64,000 nucleotides of DNA, from positions 23,443,001-23,507,000 of the forward strand of contig JAZBQD010000027.1 of NCBI GenBank assembly GCA_036583965.1, read 5' to 3'. Positions 49,801-63,000 of this stretch are shown here, piece by piece (positions within the stretch are counted from its first letter, which is position 1; every line of letters begins with the position of its first letter). Both the position numbers and the translations under genes were made by a program. The notes below the pieces were generated by a model that saw nothing but the letters and a program-made list of their open reading frames with translations, had not been told where the DNA came from and did not search any database. Origin of the DNA: Prunella strophiata. Its lineage: Eukaryota > Chordata > Aves > Passeriformes > Prunellidae.

Positions 49801-52800
49801 TTTCAAATGTAGTGATTAATTTTTGAAAGGAAGTGGCCCAAATCATTCAGTTCAAACAAATTTCTTGGGGTCCCATCCTCCAACTGCCTCATGTTTCTCA
49901 CATCCACTGTGAATCTGTATGTCAAAGCATCACCAAGTCAGCAAATGAAACAGACTTTGCCCAGCAAAAGAACCCTGTCTGAGATTGGAAGATCTGAGCT
50001 GAAACACTTTAGATCACACCTGTCTATATCTGTATGTGTTCGAGTGAATGAAGCAGTCATGCTTTTCATAGCACAATAGGACTCATAAATATTAAAACAT
50101 AAACAAATCAGTAAAATACAAACATTTTGGTCTCTAGCTCAGACAGCAGAGCAGGGATCAGTACAAACTGCTGTTGAGGGGACAGGGTTGAATGAGCCCA
50201 TCCTTCCACACTCCCCTTGCATTCACTGCTGTCCTGACCCCAGCATTTCAGCAAGGCTGCAATGTCTTGATAACTATCTACAGTAACGGGCCAGGGGGAC
50301 ACAGTCATTCACACCCTCACCTGTTGCATGTTGGTAAAATCTTGTAAAATCATGGTTCAGGCCTGATACCCTGCTTAACAGCAGCAAAAGCCTGTGAGAA
50401 AAGGTATCTGTATCCGTAAGAGTCATCCTGCACCCATGAGAAAAGAATGGAAACATCTTCAGGGAAGAAAGTTTTTGGCATGCACATACACTAGCAACTA
50501 CTCACTAATGAACTGGGTAACAACAAGTTACTAACCAATTAAAACTGAACACAATGGTTATAGAAAACCATATCAATATGAGCTCTGAACAATAAAGATT
50601 GGCTATTGCTGCAGGAAGAAAAGGTGTCTTGTCCATCTCAACTGTGACAATCACATCTAAATAGATGAAAGGATCTAAACAGACTGAAAGGATCTCCAGT
50701 TAGACTCCAGAGAACATTTTTACTTCAACAGCTTATTCATCCTCAAATAATTTAGTTTAACATCCTCTGTTATTCTGAAATTTCAGTGGTATGGTTCTGC
50801 TTCTGTGGCCACCTCTGGGCCTTGAAAAGTATGGTATAAATGAAAGGAAAGATCCATTTCCTTATTCAACATCTCAGAATTAGAAAAACCTAAGTCAGCA
50901 AGCAGTCTCATATAACCAAGTGATGTTCTAGAGGAGATCATAAATGATTCTCAAGGCATTTTGGAACAAAAGACAAAAATGCAGATGGCAAGAATGTATT
51001 TGGAAATGATATGCTGAAAAGAAGGAATATAACAGAAAAACATAGTTTTGCATTAATATAGAATGATGTGAAACTTCAGAAAGGTAGAATGTTGTGAATT
51101 TTGAGAGAAGGAATGAGAGAAATTTATGCCATTTTATGTACCAGTCTTATGGTATTCCACAGCTATTCAGAACCTATTGATAGGCCAAAATCATTCAAGT
51201 AGCTCAGAAAACAGTACTTCCCTGCACTGAACTGCTGCTGGGAGGATAAGGAAGAATACATCTGAAACACACACAGTTGTTTCTTTTATTGGAACAGAGC
51301 CAAGATAAATTAAAAATATAATAAAAGTTAAGTCTATCAGTCAGCTTCCTTACCAAAACTTTTTAACAGTAGTAATTGTTTATCTAGATGAAGTAGGGTC
51401 ATGCTGAGAGGAGATCAGCAGATTTTTTTTTAATGATATCTCACATTTGGTTCAATGATTTGCTGATGCAAATCCACTGCCCCAATCCTGCCAGGCCTGA
51501 ATTGCCTCCTTTTCCTTCCCAGCATTTCTGGACTCATCTGGCTTCTCAGTGATCCCTTTCAAGCATTTTTTTTTTTTTTCATTCCAGCTTAGGAAGACCA
51601 GCAGACTCTCCAAGGAATCAGCTGAGCACCAGAGCTCACATAACAGATTAGGCTCACAGGAGCAGGAGAGAAAGGAAGTCAGCTCTATCCTCAGTCATGG
51701 ACCATCAAACACCTCTTGAAAGTTCACCTTAACTCCAGTGCCCTGAGGAAAAGGCAGTCAGAGATTGACATTGAAGTCTCTATTCTAAAGGAGTTAGAAC
51801 CAGATCCTACCACAGATGCCATTCACAGGGATTAGTCTGCCTTTGTGGTACCATTCATTCCTTCCTGAATTTAAGAAATGGCTCCAGTAAAATCTTTATT
51901 GAAATAGTGCATTTATGCAGAAATATCTTACTATATCAGAAAGTGTCACCTCTCAAATACAGTTCAAGAAGTCATGGCCAGGTGTCTATAGGATTTTTTA
52001 TTTCATACTGTGGAATAATTTATGGGGTACACAGGAGAGCAATTAGCTGGAGAATGTCATGCATTACCACTGAAATAGTATTTCTATAAAAACACACTTA
52101 ATTTGACATTACTGTTAATTTCTGAAGGCCTACTTTTACCTGGAAATTGCTCTTTACAGAGAGTAACTGTCTGACCACAGAGGGTGAAATTTCCCTATTT
52201 TCTACACATAAACATCCCATCACTATCACACTCTTTTGCTCACTTTGAAATAATTATGGCACCTAGGAATGTTGTTTTAGTGCACCATCCTTTTTCTGTT
52301 TGTCAGTACTTCTCACTAGGCTGCCTCTGGTAGCAGCAACAGCATCATATACTCCTCTAACTCTGCACTGGTCCAACAAAGTTCTCTCTGCAATTATAGA
52401 TAAGCAAAGAGGTTCCTACTATCCCCTATTTTAAGAGCCATGGGAAGATGCCCCTGTGAGCTGGGAGGCAGCCTAAATTCAGGACAGGGTCATTGTCTGG
52501 ACTGATCTGCTTGCAAAAGAGGAACATGTGGATTTTAATGGAGCCAAAAAGGACAACAGCAAAGTGCTTTGTTGAAGGTTTCTAGAGAGTGACTACAGTC
52601 CCATCTAGGCATTAAAAATACATCTCTTTCTTTGTCTTGTGACAGTATTCACCATGTTAAAAAGGGAACTAAGGCTTAAGCTGGCTGAGGGGTTTTTTCT
52701 TTCCTTGGGTTTAAAAAGAAAAAAAAATGAACATTTCTTTCTCAGTGTTTGAAATTATTTTGTTTATAAGCTTCCTGTAAGGTTCCAAGAAGAAATCACT

Positions 52801-55800
52801 CCATTTCAGAGTAAGACAATTATCAACACTAACACATAATATATATAAATATACACAGAGTATTAGTTACTCACTAATGTGCTCAAAATACTGCTGTGAG
52901 AATCTGACAATTACCGGATTTGAACTGTTAGATGCAGATCTTAAGCTCAACAAAAGGAAAATTATGCATCTAGATTCCCTAGTTTGTGTGGGTGATCCAA
53001 GCATTCATCCAGCAGGAAGGAATGATAGGACAAAGACAGACTAATTCACCCACAGATTATTCCACCTATCTCATAATCAGACCTTAATTATAAACATGAG
53101 CCCAGTTCAAGTCAGAATTCAAAAACTATTGACAAAGAAGAAAAAGTGGGCACGTGAATAAAAGGTGTTGAAACAGCAGCTTCTTCACAAGGGAAAACAA
53201 TCCTTAGGGAAATTTTGCATATTGTTGTCAGAAATATATGAAAACATATAAATAAAAAACTGGTGACCAGGTTAATTGTCTAGTTCTGTGTAACAGAATT
53301 ATAGAAAATAGTAACCACCTCAAAAAATAATCTAGACTCAAGCTTTGCAACTGGTTTGATGGATCACATAATTTTATTTTTGGGGGAAGCATGGAGGGAA
53401 AGAGCTACAGCCATACTGTACATATCTCATGTTGTCTGGAGGCTGAGAAAATGAGATGAATATAAATCAGTATTTTACATATCAGTCCATGCAATTTTAT
53501 TGCTTTTATAATAGCATAGATTTTGTTATTATTGTCCTGACACAGCAGCCAGGCATTGGCAACAGGCAGGAGTTCCTTCCTGCTCTGCAGTGCCACTGGC
53601 CTCCAGCCACTGCAGCCCTTTGTGTGCACATTCCACACCTTGATGCAGTTCCAAGATCCCTTTTTTAAGGTTTTACACCCATTCACAGCCCTTTCAGTAA
53701 CAATGACAGAGGCGGCTCCTCTTCCTCAAGAAAAATCAGGTGTTATATCCCCAGCCTACTCTGTTCTTAAATACCTTCAAGGACAGAACAAACTCCCCCT
53801 TCAAATCCAAAAAACTCCCGTTGTACTACAGTTCCCTTTATGCAATTTGGCTCTATTCCTCCTTGTCACAGACCTCAATACTGGCATTTTACTTCAAATT
53901 TCTTGAATAAGATTTTCTTCTTTAAACACTTCTAGATTGTCCTCCCAGATTTACTGGCAAAATTCCCATTCTCTTCAGTAATGCAGTATTTGGACTCATG
54001 ATAACGAAAAACACATTTTAATCCAATATTTCTTTTCTCCTGTGACAAGCTTTCCAACAGAAGACATAGTTATAAGTTGTTTGAACCATATGATATTCAT
54101 CTAAGACACCTAAAGGAACTCAAAGATGAAATCTCTGAACTGACAATAACCTTTTCATTAAAACTGCTTCTCAGTCACAGCAAATGTAATGCCAAATTTT
54201 GAGAAGGGTCTCAGATGGTACAGAGAATGGATCAGCCAGAAAGCCTGGCAGGTTTACTAGGAAAAGGTGTAGCAAATGAAAAACATAATATTTGACCCAT
54301 GGATATTTGGACACAGGTGATACACCAAAAGGAATAAGTTATTGCCAAAATCATGGCATTGGAGCTACTTGAAAGAGTCTATTGTTCTAAAAGGCAGATC
54401 AAGATGACAGAGGCAGCCTGGATTTCTGGAAAATGTTCAAAGAAAGACAGCTGCTGAAAGCTGGTCTTGCCAGGTAAATAACTTGCTAAGAAATCATGAG
54501 AGCATACTGTGGAAAAGTTATGCTACATGCCCTCTTGTGACAGGAAGTCCTAGACCTGAATTGCCAAAGGATTCCTAACAGATCCATTGGTTTCCCATAG
54601 AATATTAAGTGGGTATCTCCTCCTCTTTATTTCAAAAGCCAATGAATTTTTGTTCTTTAAATAAACTTAATTCTACCAAAACCCAAATTTTAACAGATTC
54701 AGAGAAAACAGCAGCCCCTTTTTCTTAAGTATGCTTGTTCTTTCAAGCTCAAACCACGAGCACTGTTGAGAATTACCATCTAGCACACTGCTATGAATTA
54801 GTACACACAGCAAACACCAGCCACACTAATGGCTAAGAAGCACAAATTCCCAGTTTAAGAGAAATTAAAGGATTAAAGGGACTATAACCTTCTGGATTGC
54901 TGATGGAAATTCCCTTCATTTTCATTTTCCTCTGAGCATAGCCTTGCATTTCATGTTGGGCAACAACAGTCTGCATGTAACACTCGTGTTCACTCAGTGG
55001 CCAGAATTTGAGCATCCTTAAATAAAAGACAATAAGGAACTGCTAATCTCATAACCTGCCTCATCTCAATGTAAATACTTTCAGCCACAGTTATTTTCAT
55101 AGATTGTGAAAATTAGGGTCTCTTGGAACTTGGAAACAACTTAATTGAAGTGCAGTACAGAGCTTGGAGCATCAGGATCTGTGTGATCTACTCCAAAGGC
55201 ACATGCCTGTGTACAGGCAGACAATCTGCAGCTCATTTGGAAAGGGCAAATTAATACATTAAAGCACAAGGCAATTCTCTTTTAACATAGCATCATTATA
55301 ATTTTTCTTTTTCATCCTATTTTAATACTATGTTTTTTCCAGCTTAAAGCCCTGTAGTGGCACTTCACCTATTATTTGCTATTTATATTAATAAAATTCT
55401 ATTTAATGTGTAACAGCACACTATAAATTCATATTGAAATAGACAAACCTTATGATTACTGGGGAGGGAGGTTGTGTTTGGGTTGGTTTTAACTTGCCAT
55501 TGAGCAAATTTACTTATCTTTGTGAACAACATTTTATATATATTCTTTCTGAAAAACAGGGTATTTTAAAACAGTAATTTACAGTAGCCAGGACTTTTTC
55601 CCCAGTGTCAGCTCATTTGAATCCTTTTCCAAGTGATCAGCAAACTTGGGAGGTAACAGAACTGACCACACAAGAAAGAATGTCATCTCTGATTCCTTCC
55701 TGATATTTTTAGGAAATAAAATAACTAAAAAAACCCCTTCATTTCCAAGCTTGGTTATTTCTTTTTTTTCCTTTCAGTTGTCACAGAAATAGATTTTATA

Positions 55801-58800
55801 TAAATTACTAATATAACAGCACTGATAATTCTGAAAAGGTTATATGGAAATTGTGCTAACATCAAAAGTTGCATTTGGCAAACTTTATGACAGCTTTTGC
55901 TATGTTGTTGGCTGATTCAAATTTTCTTGCAGAATATCAATCATGTTCCTACATTTGTGGACTAAAACATGAATAAAATATGAAAGTCTGACATTAATAA
56001 ATATTAATTTACAAGTCTTTCCTGAGTTCTAGAACTCTGGTGAGTCCTAGGTAAAGTGTTGGCAGGCTGACTTGACAAAGCTCCATTGACCTCTACAGAT
56101 CATGGTGGAATTTGCTTTTCCCAACATTCCTTCCTGGGCACTCCACAGCACTTCTGTTGAGTAAGGTTACATTTACCTTGTGAACCACCTCTACGAGAGC
56201 TACACAAAATTGTGATCTAAATTAACTCAGTAAGAAAAGAAAACATGAGCAGGGCTTAGTAATAAGGTTTTAAAACAACAGTACATTTACCTAGTGATAA
56301 TGAAATTATTTAAATATAATTCAATATATTTTGTTTAAAAGTGTGAGCAAGCTAAAATAGGAACAGTGCTCATTATCTTAAGTTATGGATATACTCTGAA
56401 AATAATAATTTTCAGCCTATTTGTTTTCAATCACATAATAGAGGTGCAGGCACTACATGATCAGGAAGAATCAAACAGAATGGACAAAAAGCTATGTATG
56501 AGAAATGAACATTGATAGAATGACAGTGCAAGAAATGTGAAGAAACTATTAGGAAAACAGACCTAGCTATGTAGCTGTGTCTAGTGATTTTCAAAATAAA
56601 TCAATGAGCCAATACACAATTCTTTCCTACATTATTGTTCCTATGCAATAGTCCAGAAAAGGAGTATCTCAGCTTACAAAAATGTAACATTATGGAAATA
56701 TTCAAAATCTGCTAACATGTTTTAAATATAAATATGTTAGAAGAAAACAATAAATCTTTAATTTTTTCCACATGAAAGTCACTCACTTTAACAAAGCAAA
56801 TAAAGATAGATAAAAATTTTATCTAGAAAAAGGTTTATAACATAACATTTGATGCTATTAAAAATTAAATGTTTTTCAATAGTTTTAGTTTCTTACTCTT
56901 GTTCTTTGTGCTACCAAACAAATTACAGAATTTTCAGATTTTGTTCTGAATTAGAAAAATAATTAGGTTTAGAATGTTGCAATGTGCCATAAATGTGTAT
57001 GCCTTTTTTTTTTTTCTGAAATTATTCCTAAAATCAGATAAAATCTTGGATTCTACTGAATTTTTTCACTTAGTTCCATAGGTCAGGATCTCAGCTGAGT
57101 GCCAGGAACCTCAAGGGAACTGCAGTCCAATGAGCAAATGTTGAGTAACCTGTTCCAGAATTTTTCTAGCTCAAAACAAAAATTAAGATGCAAGTGAAAG
57201 TTTTTGAGGTTTTTTTAATGTTAAACTCAAGTGAAGTACTAAATCAACATAACCAATACAGAAACCAGTTCCTACTCTTTCACAGGAAAAAAAGACAGCT
57301 CTGGGAAAAAGCTTGACCTTAAAAACTAATTTTACTAAAATAAGCTAGCATTGGCTAGGGGCTAATTTCTTTTTTTCTCAGCCCTCCATGAAGGTCAGCC
57401 TTAGACTGACAAATTTCAAGATCTTGGTCTTATGAGGTCAGCTCAGGATAACATTAGTATGCTAAGAAAATACATTTTGCAAGGGAAGGGAACAAAGGTA
57501 CCAAGGTGTCAGGAACAGGATCTTTACTATCTTTAACTCTTTTTGACAAGAAACAGGAATTTCCACTGGAAAGTAAATATATATTCATGAAAGGTTCAAG
57601 CCACAAGATGAGTTTCTCTGATTATGACAACATTTCCCAACCACATGATGATGAGACTGTCATCCTGAATATGAGAAGGGAGGGGAAGAAATGTGGATTA
57701 GAGGTTTACTCTCTTTCCAAGCCAAGGGAATGTCTGTAAGCACCTTTCACCCCTCTTGGTGTTTCTGAAGCTGCACTTTCTGCTTGACTATCAATAATGA
57801 AACAGAACAAATGAAAATAATGAAACTCTTCCTTCTCTTTGCTATCAAACTCGTTTTTAACAAAGAACAAGGGATATTTTTATTCCCATTATGTATCACT
57901 AAAAGGAATAAAATTGTGGTGTAGAATTACACAGTCTCAGGAGTGTGTTATAAACCAAACAGAATTTTTGGCTTTACTTGTACTCCAAAAATTTCAAAGT
58001 TTAAACACATGCAATTTCTGAAATAAAATCCAATATGGGCATCCAATCTAAATCCCTCTCAGAACTCATATTTCCTGCCAGGGGAGAGTCTGAAATTTCC
58101 TACCAGAACAGGACATGGAGTTTAAAGTTAACAAAAAGAAAAAATTAGCAGGAAAGCAAGATATGAACAAAGAGAAAGTTCCATTTCACCTCTTTTTCTA
58201 AGTTTCTGTGCACAGAATTTGTAACAACTCTCTCTACATCCTGTTACATCCTTGTCTCATTTGCATTCAGACACAACAGCAATTAAAAATACATTTAATT
58301 ACATAAACAGATATCATCTGGGGTTTTTTGCTCCTGTAATTTAGACATAACTTCAGTAATAAGGGCACCTCCAAATTTGTCTTTTCGACACAAAACTCTC
58401 AGAATTTCCTGGAGAAAAGAGAAAACCATTTTTTCCTCAAGTCTCTAGACATATACAGTAAATCATTTTATCCTAAAATGTCCATCTCCTTTTACAGCAG
58501 GTTTTGCCAGTTCACATCTCATTGACTGAGGTAACACAGTAAAACTGATGTAACCCAGCATGAATGATCACAAAGCACACCAGGCAAGGAACACATGGGT
58601 AATAAATGTATAAAATGTGTTACAGGACTCACAGGGATGCAGCCAGCAGTGAGATGATACAAAGCCTTGCAGCAAAGAACCACCTTCATCATTTCCTTTT
58701 AGACAAGTTTCACTGGAGGTTCCACAATGAAAGTAATTTTACTCCAGCATCCAGTATTTCCTGGTGACTTTAAGCCTACATAATATTTTCTAACTCTTCA

Positions 58801-59040
58801 CATCAGTATTATTCCTACATCTAAGGCATAGTAAAAGCAAATTCAGTCATGTCCAACTTAATAGCATCACACACACATCCCCTGTAAAAGGACAATCTCT
58901 ATGTCTACTTTACAAAGAATTCAGACACACAACAGTTTTTCACCAACACTTACTTGTCTATCATGATCTCACGTTGATTTACACTGTTAGTAAAAACAGA
59001 TTGCTGGAAATTCTTGAATTGGAGTCACCTGGGCACAGGA
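46848..59040. other. Unique noncoding sequence, about 12.2 kb
   Basis: AT-rich, CpG-poor sequence without a supportable gene. Frames reach 126 codons at most. A (TTG) repeat lies at 47101-47126 and a T run at 51567-51579. A GC-richer patch at 53540-53720 is discussed under rejected items. The stretch 55300-57300 is especially AT-rich and featureless. Confidence 0.5.
47101..47126. repeat. T-run plus (TTG)n simple repeat
   Basis: A T run followed by about five TTG units and a second short T run. Confidence 0.88.
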
Positions 59041-59046
59041 TTGCAT
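59041..59046. repeat. Target site duplication, left copy (one mismatch)
   Basis: TTGCAT before the second family A LTR, matching GTGCAT at 59360-59365 in 5 of 6 positions. Confidence 0.6.
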
Positions 59047-59359
59047 TGTCCCAGCATATGCCACAGTCAAGAGAGCCATGATACACAGAGTATCATCACA
59101 CACACAATTTCAGAAGGCTTTGAGCATTTGCCCATACAGAGTAACACCACACCACCCCAGAAGACTTCAAGCCTCTGCCCTTCTTGTTCCTTTACCCAGC
59201 CTTTCATCCCCCTCCTGTCCATGAGTGCCCCTGTGTGCCCTCTGCTCCTGTGGGGGTTGCTCAGTGCCCCTGGGCACTCCATGGCTCATTGCTGTCACTG
59301 CTGCTCACAGCTGCACCCACTGGGGATGAGGCTCCAGCCCCACACTCTGTGTGCCTACA
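59047..59359 (-). mobile_element. Solo LTR, family A copy 2 (endogenous retrovirus)
   Basis: A 313-bp LTR on the minus strand, the same family as 517-847. It begins TGTAGGCACACAGAG and ends GCATATGCTGGGACA, giving TG...CA termini. Imperfect 6-bp flanking duplications (TTGCAT and GTGCAT) mark a separate integration from copy 1. An 80-nt core is identical to copy 1, while the U5 side has several substitutions and indels. The TATA-like site at 59201-59210 is mutated to GGGATGAAAG. No internal retroviral sequence adjoins it. A plus-strand frame of 126 codons (59014-59394) across it is antisense noise. Confidence 0.87.
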
Positions 59360-59365
59360 GTGCAT
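59360..59365. repeat. Target site duplication, right copy (one mismatch)
   Basis: GTGCAT following the LTR; pairs with TTGCAT at 59041-59046. Confidence 0.6.
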
Positions 59366-59648
59366 CATTATCTAAGAGATTTTTCAAGACCTGATTGCAA
59401 TGTCTGAAAAGCCCACTCTTAGGTGAATATATAATCTCTAAAGAAATTCCCCCAAAAGAAAAACAATACACCAAAGACTCCCAATCAACAAAAATGCCTC
59501 CACCAAAAAAGTTTTTACCATGATCCAGGTTCAGATGCTCATTTTTTTCCCTTTTTAGTTCATCACTCATGCATAAAAGCCTCACTTAACTAACTTGAAA
59601 ATAGCAGGGGAAAGAAAACACAAAAACCCAAACCAAACTAACAAAACC

Positions 59649-59666
59649 TAAACAAACAAACAAACA
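59649..59666. repeat. (AAAC)n simple repeat
   Basis: About four AAAC units in A-rich surroundings. Confidence 0.85.
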
Positions 59667-60010
59667 GAGTCACAACAACATATCAACCCACACAAACAAA
59701 ACCAGAAACAGCTCATAGAGGGCAGTCCTAAAATCTGAAATCTCACTGTGTAGTTCTGTTATGACCAAAATCCTTAGATAATCAATTATAGAGATAGGTG
59801 AATAGGAATTAGCCTCCTTTGTGTGCTTTAAATCCTAGCCCAGATTAATGTATGGAACAAGGCAATATCACAAAATACAGCACCTATAAACAAGCTACAG
59901 TTTAGCCACATAAATGCAGACTGTAGCAACATTCCTCAGTAGCAACCAGCAATCTGATTTAATGGGCTATAAAGCAATCTTAAATGAAACAAAATGAAAA
60001 AGCAGTTTAA

Positions 60011-60028
60011 TTTTTTGTTGTTGTTGTT
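60011..60028. repeat. T-run plus (TTG)4 simple repeat
   Basis: TTTTTTG followed by three further TTG units. Confidence 0.85.
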
Positions 60029-63000
60029 AAGCCTTAAGACACTGACAATATTTACAGCCCACACACAGAAACACAGATGGGCAAAAATTAATCTGCCAAA
60101 ATAACTTTCCCCAAAAAAGTGGTGAACTTGCTTGAGTGAAGGTTTTATTATTATATGATTAATAATGCTATTGAGAAGTACAGGGTCAAACACTTGCACA
60201 GTGGTAAAGATGTGGGTAAAATTACCTCTTCAGAGTAAGGAAGCAGATCACTCATTTTTACACAAATATGAAATCTATACATCATTGCATCTTGCTTTTC
60301 AGATCTATTCTTTTCACTGAAGCAGAGGACACATAACATACATTGAAAATTATCATGAATAAAAAACTCTATGTGATAAAAATGTCATTGAGTACACCTA
60401 AACTGCAAAAGATTCTGTGTTAATTTCCACAGTAGGATGAAGGGAAATTGATTATATCCTTTTGCTTTATTTAAGAAACAGTTTTTAATGCTTCAAAGGT
60501 CAGTTACTTCCAGCAACTAAAATTAATTGTCAAGTATAGTGATTTTTCCCTCCTCATCAACACATTTACATTTGTCATGCCATAATAGCTATTTCAAACT
60601 CTCAGAAGAAAGTATAAAGTCCCTTTGTCATTTGTTCCTGTGATGTGACTGAGATTCAATCTTGCATCCATGTACAATTATGTTTATGCAAAGGTTGTCC
60701 TAGCAGGTTCCACTTAAAGAGGAGCTTACAAAAGCTTTGCTGCAAGCTGTTCATGAACAGCTTCTTCTTTTCAGATGTCATATTGTCTTTTCTTACTCTC
60801 CTCCATAACTGCCCAGCAACTTGTTTGACAAACTCTTTCTCAAATGAGGCTGCACTTAGGAAAACACAAGGCAAAGTCCTCACCATGTGGACATCAGGCC
60901 ATTCTCTTCAGCCCCCCAAAAAATCTATAATTAGCAGAGACAACATTTTCAGCTGTATGATATTCAAGGTCTGAATTCCTGGGGGGAAAATAAAATACAG
61001 CAGCATTTTTATTGCCCATCTCAAGGGATGCAGCAATTAATTTTTTTCTCAGTTTATAATGTACTTCATGGATGCTGTTATTGTTATGGTGATAAAGGAT
61101 GACTTTAAAGTGAAAATGAAGACAGCATGACTAGAAACTTCAGAGGAAGATTTCTCTACCAGGGTCAGAGAGAGCAAGTGAAATACAGAATTAAGTAGAG
61201 AGTGTTGTTATAGCCCAGAGATCTTCTTTTCTTTCCCTTTCCCTTCTTCTTTTTCTTAGAAAAATAATAATGCCTTGAAATAAACTGCCAGAGTTCAAAC
61301 AAAACTCCAGTGCCAACTTCAACTGTTCAGGTGATTTAGGATGCCAAGGTAACCTTGAAATACTTGTTACTACCTTGTTTCCCTTTCCCTACTTGTTTTT
61401 TACTCAAGAATGTGATTTGGGGGAGAAAAAATAGGAAGGAGAGGAAGGAAGATTTAATGTCAAATTTTGATCAAGAGACTACCTCTGCAGTGCAAATGAA
61501 GCAACAATATAAGAAACAGAGGAAGGAACAAAATCACTATGATCTTAAGTCTAAATAATGTGTGCAGTGTTTTTACTAAATTTGAATTTCAGGAGGAAAA
61601 CATTTACACATTCAAAGCATGTACTTCTGTCCTTTGCTGGGTCAGGGAATCTATTTGTAAATTAGACCTTGTCTGTAAGAAGATCTACTACAACAGTTTC
61701 TAACAATTCTTTTTCCACAGTCTGAAAATAACAAGCTTTAGGATGCTCAGTCTTGACCTGTGGGCTGTGCAGACACAATGCCATGGGATCTTATAAGCAA
61801 CAAGCTGCTCACAGGTTTGGGAAGCACCATCAACAGAATATCACAGATCTATATCCACTTCTAGTCATATCCTCTCCCTGGTATTTAAAAAATTGTGTCT
61901 TTTGCATAGTTTTTCTTATTTAACAGAACTACATTTCTTAGCCCAATCCACAAGGGCTCAGAAAGTGAGGTCAATAATCCAGTCAGACTCAAACACATCT
62001 AACTACTGTTTTGATAATATCCTCTACATATCAGTAACTATCAGTGTGTGTAGATATATACATCAGTATATCAATGGTTATCAGTACATATATCTATATA
62101 TGACAGTCAATTATCAGTATTATCAAAACAGACTGTAATCACATCTAATTCTCTCTCATGCTCTTTTTCTTACTTTTCCTGCTATATTCACTTAGCAATA
62201 GCTGCATTTTCTAATTTAGATTTTTGATTTATACTTGGCACTAAAAATTTACACTGAGATCAAAACCGGATCCTTCTTAACACACAGCTCTGCTTTACAA
62301 AAAAAGAAAGCTCAGAAAAACTCTTCAGGCTTTTTAATGTTGTTAGTATCATTGCATAATCATTCTGTCTCACATTCTTGTACAAAGAAGATCCTAATGG
62401 ACAATCAAGCATCAAATGAAGATGCTTTGTGTTGATCATGCCTAAAATATGACTTGACTTGGGCTCTGTCAGCAAAATTCACCTCTCTGGATGATTTCCT
62501 GACTTTTGGAGCAAGAAGCTCCACATAGTTCACTGGGGGAAGCCAGTCTCTTCTTTACCCTTAGAGACTCTGACTCTGGAGTCCCTGGGCAGAGATTCTG
62601 CACAAACAGAGGTCCCTCATGATGAATTTAGGTGAGACCGAAGCTGATACCAATAAACAACAATTTCTAGTTTTTCTCCTACCCTCTTTAAGATAATAGA
62701 CACTGTCACAGTGAAAATAAAATAAATACAAAGCTACTCCAGAATGTGCCAGGCAACTTAGCAATGCTCTGAGTTGGTGTAACTACAGAGAGTACTTCCA
62801 ACAAAGAAGCCTCATAACCCAGAGACAAAAAATGAGGTTGCAAACAGAATTCATTCCCCCAGGACACAAATAAGACTGTATAAATAAATACATGACTTGG
62901 TTTAAATAGTTGGCAACAAACACAGCTTTTATCTATTCTAAAATTTCCCTGAGCTGTCTTTCCCCTCCTATGTTTAAACCCCATTTTTAGAGGCCCAGCC

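Noticed and set aside
53405..53686. Minus-strand frame with a WD40-like NCIKVWNVHT stretch
   Set aside because: Only one short motif resembles a WD repeat. The rest does not continue the fold and there are no supporting splice sites, so it is probably coincidence.
517..59359. The two family A LTRs as ends of one long provirus
   Set aside because: Each has its own target duplication, and the 58 kb between them holds no gag, pol or env sequence.
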